This document shows positions 40,737-48,642 of a stretch of DNA of 64,000 nt, in pieces. The translations under genes were made by a program, and so were the position numbers. The stretch comes from JAOUEA01 sp963821925 (GTDB lineage Bacteria > Actinomycetota > UBA4738 > HRBIN12). The stretch is from assembly GCA_963821925.1 (NCBI GenBank), contig CAWGFO010000002.1, forward strand, positions 186,001 through 250,000, written 5' to 3'. The notes under the pieces are model-generated. The model made no database searches. It was given only the letters and a program-made list of their open reading frames with translations, and was not told the origin of the DNA. The first letter of the stretch is position 1. Each line of letters opens with the position of its first letter.

Positions 40737-41216
40737 TCAGTCCTCCGAGAGTCCCTCGACGATCCCGGCCTCGAGCCAGGTCAGGTAGAGGTACATCCCG
40801 TAGGCGTCGCGGTCGGGGTGCCCCTCGGGGTAGTCCGCCTCGGTCGTCTCCTCCGTGAGCCCGAGCCGCGTGCCGAGCACGAGCCGGAGGGCGTTCACGG
40901 AGCCGAGCCAGGCGATGACCTCGTCCTCGGAGAGGTGCTCGGCGTCGACGGTCGTCTCCACCACGTCGACGGCGGCGAGCCGGTCCGCGACGAGCCCGCT
41001 CCCGGCGTCGCGCTCGAAGTCCAGGTTGCGCAGGGGGTCGTCGGGGTAGGCGGCCGGGAAGAGCCGGGCGATCGCCGGATCCCCGGAGGGATCCGCCTCG
41101 CGGAGGAGCTCCCGGAGCTGCCCGCACAGCCCGCGGAGCAGATCACGCTCGCCGGGCGACAGCCGCAGGACGAACCCCTCGCGGTCACGCGCCAGCGGCG
41201 TCTGGAGCTCAGACAT
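40737..41216 (-). CDS. DUF2017-family protein
   Basis: A 159-residue protein that reads as DUF2017, a family of unknown function found beside clpS in actinobacteria. It opens SELQTPLARDREGFVLRLSP and has ERDLLRGLCGQLRELLRE, a helical centre and the end EDYPEG-like ADYPEGHPDRDAYGMYLYLT with WLEAGIVEGL. It overlaps the end of clpS by eight bases, which supports a functional link with N-end rule proteolysis. No catalytic residues are seen. Seventeen bases beyond its stop is a weak short hairpin, and the pyk gene is convergent. Confidence 0.85.
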   Translation of the reverse strand: MSELQTPLARDREGFVLRLSPGERDLLRGLCGQLRELLREADPSGDPAIARLFPAAYPDDPLRNLDFERDAGSGLVADRLAAVDVVETTVDAEHLSEDEVIAWLGSVNALRLVLGTRLGLTEETTEADYPEGHPDRDAYGMYLYLTWLEAGIVEGLSED

Positions 41217-41526
41217 CGCGCTGCATCGTGGCCCACAGACCCTTGGCGTGGAGCCGGGCCACGTCGCGCTCGGCCTCGGTCCGGGTGCCGCTCGAGACGA
41301 CGGCCTTGCCCTTCGTGTGCACGTCCATCATCAGCCGCTCGGCCTTCTCGCGGGGGTAGCCGAACAACGTCTGGAAGACCCAGGTCACGTACGACATCAG
41401 GTTGATCGGGTCGTTCCACACGATCACGATCCACGGCACCTCGAACTCGACCGACTCGTCGCCCACGGGGCGCCGAACCTCCGCCGGTGCGGTGGCCGCC
41501 TGGATCGCGCCAAGGAACGCCGTCAT
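41209..41526 (-). CDS. clpS: ClpS, N-end rule adaptor for ClpAP/ClpCP
   Basis: A 105-residue adaptor that delivers N-degron substrates to the Clp ATPase. It has the typical WIVIVWNDPINLMSYVTWVF block, then FGYPREKAERLMMDVHTKGK and AVVSSGTRTEAERDVARLHA, the C-terminal helix contact. The N-terminal 25 residues are a flexible extension. ATG at 41526 overlaps the stop of the SDR gene upstream (ATGA). It overlaps DUF2017 downstream by eight bases. The three-gene run SDR-clpS-DUF2017 is on the minus strand. Confidence 0.95.
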   Translation of the reverse strand: MTAFLGAIQAATAPAEVRRPVGDESVEFEVPWIVIVWNDPINLMSYVTWVFQTLFGYPREKAERLMMDVHTKGKAVVSSGTRTEAERDVARLHAKGLWATMQRDV

Positions 41527-42314
41527 CGAGCCGCCTTCGTCGCCTTCAGGCCGAGCGCGCGGGTCGTGCGCACCCCCCAACGGTACAGGGGTGGCGTGAG
41601 GACCCGGAAGGCCTGGAAGGGACTGGCCCAGCGTGGCACCGAGTACTCGGGCGCGATCTCCTCGCGGATCACCTTGACGATCGCCTCCGCCACGCGGCCG
41701 GCGGGCATCACGAGTCGTCGGGGAACCCCGTCCGCCCGGAAGCCCTCGGTCGCGACGAACCCGGGGTTCACGGCGGTCACGTGGACCGTGCGTGACTCCG
41801 TCTCGTAGTTCACGGACTCGCTGAAGGCCACGACCGCGTGCTTGGTCGCCGTGTACACCGAGGCTCCAGGGGTGGCGAACCGCCCGGCCAGGGAGGCGAC
41901 GTTCACGACGTGTCCATGTCCCCGCGCGAGCATCGACGGCAAGAAGGCCCGGGTCCCGTACATCACGCCCAGGAGGTTCACCTCGACGATCCGGCGGATC
42001 TGGTCGTACTCGAGGCCGGCGAGCTCGCCGCCCCCCGAGATCCCGGCGTTGTTCACGAGGATGTCGACGGGCCCGAGCGCCTCCTCCACCACCCGGCGGA
42101 GCGTCCTGATCTCGTGGACGTCGGTCACGTCGCAGGGGACCGCGAGCGCCCGCCCGCCGGCCCGCTGGATCCGGTCGGCCAGGGACTCGAGGCGATCGGT
42201 CCGCCGGGCGGCGAGCACGACGCGCACGCCACGCTGCGCGAGGGCCACCGCCGTCGCCTCCCCGATCCCTGCCGACGCGCCGGTCACGACCGCGACCGCG
42301 CCACGCAGCTCCAC
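41523..42314 (-). CDS. Short-chain dehydrogenase/reductase
   Basis: A 263-residue classical SDR with the coenzyme motif VVTGASAGIGEATAVALAQRG, RVVLAARRTDRLE (arginines favour NADP), NNAGISGGG, the catalytic serine in VNVASLAGRF, and YTATKHAVVAFSES. The C-terminal region after 200 (PRWASPFQAFRVLTPPLYRW) looks membrane-associated or lipid-binding, as in several SDRs acting on fatty or polyprenyl substrates. GTG at 42314 is chosen because the fold starts there. The substrate is unknown. It is the first gene of the clpS group and diverges from the phosphatase gene. Confidence 0.87.
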   Translation of the reverse strand: MELRGAVAVVTGASAGIGEATAVALAQRGVRVVLAARRTDRLESLADRIQRAGGRALAVPCDVTDVHEIRTLRRVVEEALGPVDILVNNAGISGGGELAGLEYDQIRRIVEVNLLGVMYGTRAFLPSMLARGHGHVVNVASLAGRFATPGASVYTATKHAVVAFSESVNYETESRTVHVTAVNPGFVATEGFRADGVPRRLVMPAGRVAEAIVKVIREEIAPEYSVPRWASPFQAFRVLTPPLYRWGVRTTRALGLKATKAAR

Positions 42315-42356
42315 GCCGCTCTCCTCCCTGGCCCCGCTCGTAGGATGACCCGACCG

Positions 42357-43181
42357 ATGGACGTTACCGAAGCCCACGCCCGCCGTCTGCCGCCGCTCGA
42401 CGACCGCTGGCTCCCGCGGCCGTACGAGCGGACCGAGCTGGAGCGTGCCCTGCTGGCGGGTGACGTGGCCGGTACCGCCACCCATCCGCTCGACAACGTG
42501 CGGGGCAACATCCTGATGCTGATCGACGGCGACCCCGACAAGCTCTTCGGCCTGTCGGGGATGCCGGGCGCTTACGGCCTCGACGCGATCCTCGACCTGG
42601 TGGCCATCGGTGCGGGCCGGCCGATCGACCACGAGGCCCGCTACGGTCCCGTCGACATCGCGCCCGGGCCGATCCTGGGCGCGTGCCGGGCGATGGGGGA
42701 GCGGCTCGCCGGCGCGGCGAGGGCAGGCGAACGCGTCCTGCTCGCCACGGGCCACCCCGTGGGCCTGGCGCTCTTCTACCGGGCGCTCGAGGGCCTGCTC
42801 GCGGCGCGCGGCGCGCGCCTGGTGACCCCCGCGGCGGGGGCCAGGTGGCACGAGGGTCACCTCGACCACGACTGGGTCGTCGCGTACTTCGGCGCCGTGG
42901 CGGTGCTCTTCGACGACCGCGAGCCGCGCCATACGCACAGCCCGGCGGCCATGGAGCGGATCCTCGCGGACGCCCGCCCCGACCTCGTGGTGGCCGACCA
43001 CGGGTTCGCGGGGGCGGCGATCGAAGCCGGCGTGGAGACCCTCAGCATCGCGGACGTGAACGACCCGGCCCTGATCGTCGCGAAGGCCCAGGGCCGCACC
43101 GACGTGGTGGTCGTGATGGACGACCACGTGTCCCCCGATGACTACTGGCCCTGCTTCCAGGCGGTCGCGGAGGCCTTCTGA
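42357..43181 (+). CDS. Phosphatase-annotated actinobacterial protein
   Basis: A 274-residue protein of a family annotated in actinobacteria as phosphatase (PF15698). It has VLLATGHPVGLALFYRALEG, EGHLDHDWVVAYFGAVAVL, HTHSPAAMERILADA, LVVADHGFAGAAI, and ADVNDPALIVAKAQG with VVVMDDHVSPDDY. These histidine/aspartate-rich strings look like a metal-dependent active site, but the true substrate is unreported to my knowledge. The ATG follows TAGGAT by ten bases. It diverges from the SDR gene. Confidence 0.8.
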   Translation: MDVTEAHARRLPPLDDRWLPRPYERTELERALLAGDVAGTATHPLDNVRGNILMLIDGDPDKLFGLSGMPGAYGLDAILDLVAIGAGRPIDHEARYGPVDIAPGPILGACRAMGERLAGAARAGERVLLATGHPVGLALFYRALEGLLAARGARLVTPAAGARWHEGHLDHDWVVAYFGAVAVLFDDREPRHTHSPAAMERILADARPDLVVADHGFAGAAIEAGVETLSIADVNDPALIVAKAQGRTDVVVVMDDHVSPDDYWPCFQAVAEAF

Positions 43182-43263
43182 CCTGCGGCGGAGCTGGAAC
43201 CGCCCGGGAATGGCCGAACGGGGGGTATGCGCCGTCCGGCCGAACCCCTACAATCCCGCCATC

Positions 43264-43461
43264 GTGAGGAACGAACCCTTCACCGAGGCCCGACTGTTGA
43301 CCGTGAACGAGGTCGCCGACCTCTTGCGCGTATCGAGGATGACCGTCTACCGACTGATCAAGACCGGGGAGCTGCCCGCCCTGCGGGTGGGTCGCAGCTA
43401 CCGACTCCGCGAGGAAGACGTCCATACGTACCTGATGGCGCGATACACCGAAGCCGGCTGA
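43264..43461 (+). CDS. Excisionase/MerR-type helix-turn-helix protein
   Basis: A 65-residue DNA-binding protein: LLTVNEVADLLRVSRMTVYR is the HTH_17 recognition unit, then LIKTGELPALRVGRSYRLRE the wing and EDVHTYLMARY the end helix. Proteins of this length in actinobacteria, including the developmental regulator BldC, lie near the bS22 gene. GTG at 43264 follows TACAATC by nine bases. It may act as a tandem-binding global regulator. The next gene, the Clp1-like kinase, begins 64 bases downstream after a small hairpin. Assignment as BldC itself is not made. Confidence 0.85.
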   Translation: MRNEPFTEARLLTVNEVADLLRVSRMTVYRLIKTGELPALRVGRSYRLREEDVHTYLMARYTEAG

Positions 43462-43525
43462 GCCGGATCGGCCACCGCGCCGCGCACACGTGAACGGGCC
43501 TCCGTGCAGGGCACGGGGGTAGGAG

Positions 43526-44416
43526 ATGAACGAGCACGACCGGCTCGTGGATCGGGCCGCGCGCGAGGCGCACACGGTGTTGTTCATCGGGGGCCTCGAC
43601 GCGGGCAAGAGCACGCTCGCCCGCGCCACCGCCGCGTACGCGCTCCGGCTCGGTCGCACGGTGGCGTACCTCGACGCCGACGTGGCGCAGAAGACGGTCG
43701 GACCGCCCGCCACGGTGGGCCTGAAGCACGTTCGCGAGCCCGACGACCTCACGTTCGAGCGGCTCGCCTACGCCGACGCCCTCGGGTTCGTGGGATCCAC
43801 GAGCCCGCAGGACCATCTCTTGCCGATGGTGGGGGCGCTCTCGCGGCTCCGCGACCGCGCGAACGAGGAAGGCTCCGACCTCGTCGTGGTCGACACGAGC
43901 GGCATGGTCAGCGGCATCTGGGGCCAGCTCGTGAAGTACTACAAGGTCGACCTCCTCGAACCCGACCTCGTCGTGGGACTCCAGCGCGGCGAGGAGTTGG
44001 ACCCGATCCTCGGGGTGATCGAACGCTTCTTCGGCACCGACGTCGTGTCGCTCCCGGTCCACCCGGGCGTGGTGTCGACGAGCGTCGAGGAGCGTATGGC
44101 GCAGCGGGAGCGGGCGATGGCCCGGTACTTCGAGGCCGACCTCCAGCGGTTCCGCGTCAAGCCCACGGTGTTCATGCCGACGCTGCCGCCCCTGTTCGAC
44201 CTTGCGCAGCTCGACCGGCTGCTCGTGGGGCTCTCCGACGGGCACGGCGGCTTCACGGGGCTCGGCTACCTCGAGTACGTGCCGCAGGACGCGGGCCTCC
44301 GGCTGATCTCTCCCGTGGCAGAGCCGCCGAAAGCGCTTAGACTGGGGTCCGTTCGTCTGGAGGACACCTTCCGCGCGAAGCGCGTCGACCTCCGGAACCT
44401 CTTCGGAACCGAGTGA
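43526..44416 (+). CDS. Clp1/Grc3-like polynucleotide kinase-family P-loop protein
   Basis: A 296-residue P-loop protein resembling the Clp1/Grc3/Nol9 group, which phosphorylates RNA 5'-hydroxyl ends in archaea and eukaryotes. The Walker A is GGLDAGKST (22-30). The characteristic Clp1 second motif VAYLDADVAQKTVGPPATVG follows, with the Q, PP and G that line the nucleic-acid end. Walker B is DLVVVDTSGM. The C-terminal part (VHPGVVSTSVEERMAQRE, LGYLEYVPQ) is family-specific. A small hairpin (43502-43516) overlaps the GGTAGGAG ribosome site. It lies directly upstream of the bS22 ribosomal protein gene, a placement that hints at an RNA-processing role. Confidence 0.82.
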   Translation: MNEHDRLVDRAAREAHTVLFIGGLDAGKSTLARATAAYALRLGRTVAYLDADVAQKTVGPPATVGLKHVREPDDLTFERLAYADALGFVGSTSPQDHLLPMVGALSRLRDRANEEGSDLVVVDTSGMVSGIWGQLVKYYKVDLLEPDLVVGLQRGEELDPILGVIERFFGTDVVSLPVHPGVVSTSVEERMAQRERAMARYFEADLQRFRVKPTVFMPTLPPLFDLAQLDRLLVGLSDGHGGFTGLGYLEYVPQDAGLRLISPVAEPPKALRLGSVRLEDTFRAKRVDLRNLFGTE

Positions 44417-44428
44417 AAGGCTGACAAC

Positions 44429-44530
44429 TTGCCGTCGCTGATCAAGAAGCGCCGCAAGAAGATGCGCAAGAAGAAGCATCGGAAGCTTCTGAAGCGCACG
44501 CGCCACCAGCGCATGAAGCTGGGCAAGTAG
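44429..44530 (+). CDS. Ribosomal protein bS22
   Basis: A 33-residue, extremely basic protein (MPSLIKKRRKKMRKKKHRKL, then a tail ending RTRHQRMKLGK). It matches the AURKAIP1/COX24-domain protein shown to be small-subunit protein bS22 in mycobacteria; the size and the KKHRKLL...TR.QR...LGK pattern agree throughout. Start is the TTG at 44429; no ATG exists. It follows the Clp1-like gene by 12 bases and may be co-translated with it. It is too short for most gene finders. Confidence 0.9.
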   Translation: MPSLIKKRRKKMRKKKHRKLLKRTRHQRMKLGK

Positions 44531-44546
44531 CAGGGGCCGCACCGCC

Positions 44547-45332
44547 GTGCGCGCGCCCACGTTCGCCCGCTCTCTCCGCGTCACCGCCCTCGCCCTCCTC
44601 CTGGGGCCGTTCAGCGTGGCCTGCAACCAGGCCGACGCGATCCGCCAGGAGGCCCTCGATCGCTCGACGGCCGTGACGTTCACGACCGCCGACGGCGTCG
44701 AGCTCGCCGGACGCCTGTTCGGTCCGGACGACGCCACCGCCGGCGTCGTGTTGGCCCACATGCTCCCCGCCGACCAGAGCTCCTGGTACGACTTCGCGCA
44801 GCGGCTCGGGTCGATGGGCTACCGCGCGCTCACGTTCGACTTCCGCGGCTACTGTCCGGGCGGGGACGCCGGCTGTTCCGAAGGCAAGCGTACGATCGCG
44901 GGGATCTGGCAGGACGTGCTGGCGGCGAAGGACTACCTGTCGTCGAAGGGCGTGACGCGGGTGGCGCTCGTGGGCGCGAGCATGGGCGGCACGGCCTCGC
45001 TCGTGGCGGCCGCCCAGGTCCCCACGGAGATCGAGGCGGTGATCACGCTCTCGGCGCCCGTGTCGATCGAGGGGCTGACCGCGGGGCCCGAGGTGGTGCA
45101 GGCGTCCGGGGCCGCCAAGCTGTTCATGGCCGGTGACGGCGACACGACGGCGGCCGACGCGGCATCCACGTTCTACGAGGAGAGCCTGCAGCCCAAGAAG
45201 CTCGAGATCTTGACCACCTCGGACCACGGGACCGACCTGCTCACCGGGAACCAGGGCGAGATCGCCCGCACGACGATCCTCACCTGGCTCGGGCAGTACC
45301 TGCCGGTGTCCGAACCGGCGTCGCAAGGCTGA
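44547..45332 (+). CDS. Exported alpha/beta hydrolase, probable lipoprotein
   Basis: A 261-residue hydrolase of the dienelactone-hydrolase/Peptidase S9-like alpha/beta fold. The N-terminus (RVTALALLLGPFSVAC) is a signal peptide with a lipobox-like end, so C26 may be lipid-anchored, but the residue three before the cysteine is serine instead of leucine. The fold elements are VVLAHMLPADQSSWYDFA, ALTFDFRGYC, the nucleophile elbow LVGASMGGTAS, and the late histidine SDHGTDLL. It probably acts outside the cell on esters or amides. Its stop overlaps the SAM hydrolase start by one base. Confidence 0.85.
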   Translation: MRAPTFARSLRVTALALLLGPFSVACNQADAIRQEALDRSTAVTFTTADGVELAGRLFGPDDATAGVVLAHMLPADQSSWYDFAQRLGSMGYRALTFDFRGYCPGGDAGCSEGKRTIAGIWQDVLAAKDYLSSKGVTRVALVGASMGGTASLVAAAQVPTEIEAVITLSAPVSIEGLTAGPEVVQASGAAKLFMAGDGDTTAADAASTFYEESLQPKKLEILTTSDHGTDLLTGNQGEIARTTILTWLGQYLPVSEPASQG

Positions 45333-46117
45333 TGGCGCGGCCGATCGTCTTCCTCACGGACTACGGGCTCGCCGACGGCTTCGTGGGGATCTGTCACGGG
45401 GTCATGGCCCGGCTCGCGCCCGAGGCCCGCGTGATCGACCTGACCCACGCGATCCCGAGACAGGACGTGATGCGCGGAGCCCTCGCCCTCGGGCGGGCGA
45501 CCGATTTCATGCCGGGCGACGCGGTGTACGCCGCGGTGGTGGATCCCGGGGTCGGCTCGGAGCGTCGGTCGATCGCCGTGTGCGCGGGGAGTGGGGCCGT
45601 ACTGGTCGGACCCGACAACGGGCTCCTCTCGATGGCGTGGGACGCGCTCGGAGGGGCGGTGTCGGCCGCCGAGATCTCCGCCAACGACATCGTGCTCCAG
45701 CCGGTGTCGAAGACGTTCCACGGCCGCGACGTGTTCGCGCCGGCCGCGGCCCACCTCGCGAACGGGCTCCCGCTGGAACGGATGGGACCTCCGGTCGATC
45801 CGGCCGAGCTGCGGGTCCTCGAGCTCGCCGCGCCGATGCTCGCCGACGGGGTGCTCGGGTGCCGCGTGACGAGCGTCGACGGGTTCGGGAACGTCCAGCT
45901 GAACGCCCGTCCCTCGGACCTCGAGGGGGCCGGGATCGGGCGGTTCCTTCGGCTCGGCGGCCGCGCGATCCCTCGCGTGCAGATCTTCGCCGACGTGCCC
46001 CAGGGCACGCTCGGCGCGATCGTGGACTCGGAGGGCTACGTGGCGCTGGTCGTGAACCACGGGAGCGCCTCCGCGATGCTCGGCCTCGCCGAGGGCGCCG
46101 CGGTCGTGCTCGAATAG
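45332..46117 (+). CDS. SAM hydrolase/hydroxide adenosyltransferase (DUF62)
   Basis: A 261-residue member of the family that includes fluorinase and chlorinase but in most bacteria splits S-adenosylmethionine with water to adenosine and methionine. It has DYGLADGFVGICHGVM, VVDPGVGSERRSIAV, GPDNGLLSMAWDAL, KTFHGRDVFAPAAAHLA and VDGFGNVQLNARPSDL, the last two being the substrate-loop and C-terminal contacts. No halogenase-specific loop is seen, so hydrolysis is favoured. ATG at 45332. It is convergent, with a one-base gap, to the nitronate monooxygenase gene. Confidence 0.92.
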   Translation: MARPIVFLTDYGLADGFVGICHGVMARLAPEARVIDLTHAIPRQDVMRGALALGRATDFMPGDAVYAAVVDPGVGSERRSIAVCAGSGAVLVGPDNGLLSMAWDALGGAVSAAEISANDIVLQPVSKTFHGRDVFAPAAAHLANGLPLERMGPPVDPAELRVLELAAPMLADGVLGCRVTSVDGFGNVQLNARPSDLEGAGIGRFLRLGGRAIPRVQIFADVPQGTLGAIVDSEGYVALVVNHGSASAMLGLAEGAAVVLE

Positions 46118-46118
46118 G

Positions 46119-47594
46119 TCAGGCGGGGACGACGGGTTCGGGCTCGGCCTCGGCCACGGCCTCATGTCCGTCGTCGACCAAGAGCGGCCCGAGCGGTTCG
46201 TCGAGCAGGTAGGCGATCACGTCCTCGGCCGAGTACGCGAGCCGGTCGCCGCCGAGCAGTCGGCCGAGCTCGACCAGGTCGTTGCCCGCGGTCATGATCG
46301 GCGGCTCCGCCACCCCCTGCCGTCGCTGGCCGAGGCCGATCGTCGAGGTCAGCCCGTTGCAGATGCACTTGCGCCCGACGGTGTCGGCGATGTCGCCGCC
46401 CTTGCGGAGGTAGTCCTCGATCGGTTCCGCGGGGCAGCGGTAGCCGAGGCGTCCCTCCGGTGTCGGGTAGGCGACGCGGAGGTAGCCCAGGTCGCAGCGT
46501 CGCTCGCGCGCTTCGACGACGTCGTCCTCGGAGAGCGTCCCCTCGAGCTCGATGACCTTGAACGGGAACCCCGTCGGCGAGGCGAGCGGATCGGTGAAGA
46601 TCGAGATGCGCCCGGCCCGAACCTGATGGAGCACGCGCGTCCGGAGCGTCGGGTCCAGGCCCGAGTCCTGGCAGAACGCGAAGGCGGTGCCCACCTGGAT
46701 ACCGGCCGCGCCGGCCTCCTGGGCGTCCCGGAGCCGCTCGGGTGTCGCCTGCCCGCCGGCGAGCCAGAAGGGGAGCCCGAGCTCGGCGACCTTCTCGAGG
46801 TCGACCTCGTCGCGGGGGCCGTACAGGGGCTCGCCGTCGACGAGCTCGACGACACCGCGGGGCGGGGCGTTGTGGCCGCCGGCCGTCGGACCCTCGATCA
46901 CGAAGCCGTCCACGCCCGGGGTCTTGCGAGCCAGGCTGATCGCGAGCGCGGTCGAGGCGATGATCGCGAGGAACATCGGCCGCGCGACCGGTGCCTCGGG
47001 CTCGGGGACGACGCTCCGCGGATCGAACGCGAGGGTGCCTTCGCCGCCGTCCACGTGCAGCGGCATGGCGACCGGCTCGTGCTGCGAGAGGCGGTCCAGC
47101 AGCCGTGGGATGTCGCGGGGGATCCCGGCGCCGACGAGCACGACGTCGACGCCCGCGAGGACCGCCCCGTACAGCGTCGACGGGGTCGGCATCTGGATCT
47201 TCTCCAGGAAGTTGATGCCCACGAGTCCTTCGTGGCCCTCCTTCGCGAGCCACACCTCCACGAACCCGGCGATCGTGGACAGCTCGAGGCTCTTGCGGTG
47301 CGGCTCGGCCGTGAACATCGGTGCGGGCTTGAACGCCTTCTCGTCGTCGATCCCGCCCTCCACGAAGTACGCGTCGAGGATCCGTTGGGCGGCCGCGGGC
47401 TCGGGGAAGGCCGCCATGGCCCGTCGGACGTCGCCCTCGGGATCGCCGAGCTGCAGGCGGCGGGCGAGCACCATGTCGATCGCGGTGCCGGAAACCACGC
47501 CGAGCTGGCCCATCCGCGACACCGCGCGCGCGAGTCGCCAGCCCGACACGGCCACGCCCATGCCGCCCTGGATGATCTTCGGGTGCGCGGTCAT
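46119..47594 (-). CDS. Nitronate monooxygenase/PfaD-like flavoprotein
   Basis: A 491-residue FMN-dependent TIM-barrel protein of the 2-nitropropane dioxygenase family. It opens IIQGGMGVAVSGWRLARAVS, with LGVVSGTAIDMV, then FVIEGPTAGGHNAPP, FWLAGGQATPERLRDAQEAG, and GIQVGTAFAFCQDSG. It is about 140 residues longer than ordinary nitronate monooxygenases and has a cysteine-containing KCICNGLTSTIGLGQ block, closer to PfaD-type trans-acting enoyl reductases. The small membrane-protein gene at 47591 overlaps its ATG. Its physiological substrate is unknown. Confidence 0.85.
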   Translation of the reverse strand: MTAHPKIIQGGMGVAVSGWRLARAVSRMGQLGVVSGTAIDMVLARRLQLGDPEGDVRRAMAAFPEPAAAQRILDAYFVEGGIDDEKAFKPAPMFTAEPHRKSLELSTIAGFVEVWLAKEGHEGLVGINFLEKIQMPTPSTLYGAVLAGVDVVLVGAGIPRDIPRLLDRLSQHEPVAMPLHVDGGEGTLAFDPRSVVPEPEAPVARPMFLAIIASTALAISLARKTPGVDGFVIEGPTAGGHNAPPRGVVELVDGEPLYGPRDEVDLEKVAELGLPFWLAGGQATPERLRDAQEAGAAGIQVGTAFAFCQDSGLDPTLRTRVLHQVRAGRISIFTDPLASPTGFPFKVIELEGTLSEDDVVEARERRCDLGYLRVAYPTPEGRLGYRCPAEPIEDYLRKGGDIADTVGRKCICNGLTSTIGLGQRRQGVAEPPIMTAGNDLVELGRLLGGDRLAYSAEDVIAYLLDEPLGPLLVDDGHEAVAEAEPEPVVPA

Positions 47595-47743
47595 GGCGAC
47601 TCCGAGCTCGGCGGCAGCTCTCCGGGGCTCGTCGGGCCGACGAGCGTGGGTGAGTCCCCGGATGCGATCACGAACTGCGCGATCGCGGCGGTCACGAGCA
47701 GGGCGAAGAGCACGATGATCATGATGAGGGTCGGACGGCGCAC
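47591..47743 (-). CDS. Small single-span membrane protein
   Basis: A 50-residue protein: GTG at 47743 starts VRRPTLIMIIVLFALLVTAA, one membrane span, followed by an outward, proline-rich tail (PTLVGPTSPGELPPSSESP). Its TGA overlaps the ATG of the flavoprotein gene (ATGA), so it is likely translated and coupled to it. It is below the usual size cut-off. No family is recognised. Confidence 0.6.
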   Translation of the reverse strand: MRRPTLIMIIVLFALLVTAAIAQFVIASGDSPTLVGPTSPGELPPSSESP

Positions 47744-47787
47744 CTATCGAGGCTAACAGGCGAACCTGTGTGATCCCCGCGCATCGG

Positions 47788-48579
47788 TCACCCCCGTACG
47801 CGCAACCGCGACTCGACCTGCTCTCGCATCCCGACCATCACGGATCGCAGCACCGTGTCGTCGGTGAGGTAGCGGCGCAGGTCGACCTCGAGCGAGACGG
47901 CGCCCTGGTACCCGTCGCCCGCCAGGTCGTCCAGGAACGCGTCGAGATCCAGCACGCCGTCACCGGGCGGAAGGTGCGAGTCCCAGCCCTTCCCGGCGTT
48001 GTCCGACAGATGGACATGGCGCATCCGCTCCGCGAACCGGCGACGGACCTCCACGAGGTCGTGGTCCGCTACCGCGGCATGGCTGGTGTCGAGCACCAGG
48101 TTCGGGAGGCCGTCGAGCTCGTCGAGATCCTGGTTCGAGTGGAACGTCACGCCACGCTGGCCCATGCGCACGGGGAACATGTTCTCGAGTGCCACGGTCA
48201 CGCCCGTGCGCTCCGACAGGGTCGGCAGCCGTTCGATCAGCCAGCGCCGGTACCCCCGCTGCCACCGGTACGGAGGATGCGTCACGACGATCGGGATCTC
48301 GGCTTCTTCGGCGACCTCGATCGCGCGGTAGATCTTGCCCACGGGATCGGTGCCCCAGACCTTCCGCGTGAGGAGCAGTGACGGGGCGTGGATCGCACCG
48401 ATCGTGAGGCTGAATTCCTTGGCGAGGGCGCGCATCGCGGCGGGATCCTGGCTGGCCGGGTCCTTCGTGACCATGACCTCGACGCCCGTGTAACCGGTCT
48501 CGGCCACGATCCGGAAGGTATCGCCCAGCGCACGCGCGAAGAACGCCGCCGACGAGAACAGGATGGGGGGTGTTCCCAT
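47788..48579 (-). CDS. Sugar phosphate isomerase/epimerase family protein
   Basis: A 263-residue xylose-isomerase-like TIM barrel (AP endonuclease 2 family). It has ILFSSAAFFARALGDTFRIV, GYTGVEVMVTKDPASQDP, IGAIHAPSLL, the metal-site VALENMFPVRMGQRGVTFHS, LVLDTSHAAVADHDLVEV, HVHLSDNAGKGWDSHLPPGD and the late VSLEVDLRR. The glutamate, aspartate and histidines at strand ends match the divalent-metal site of this family. Substrates vary widely (sugars, sugar phosphates, inosose). ATG at 48579. Confidence 0.82.
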   Translation of the reverse strand: MGTPPILFSSAAFFARALGDTFRIVAETGYTGVEVMVTKDPASQDPAAMRALAKEFSLTIGAIHAPSLLLTRKVWGTDPVGKIYRAIEVAEEAEIPIVVTHPPYRWQRGYRRWLIERLPTLSERTGVTVALENMFPVRMGQRGVTFHSNQDLDELDGLPNLVLDTSHAAVADHDLVEVRRRFAERMRHVHLSDNAGKGWDSHLPPGDGVLDLDAFLDDLAGDGYQGAVSLEVDLRRYLTDDTVLRSVMVGMREQVESRLRVRG

Positions 48580-48642
48580 GCCCCAATGGTAGGCGGTCGG
48601 CGGGCCCCGGCGACCGGTACCGCGACCCGTATGCTGAGGGCC

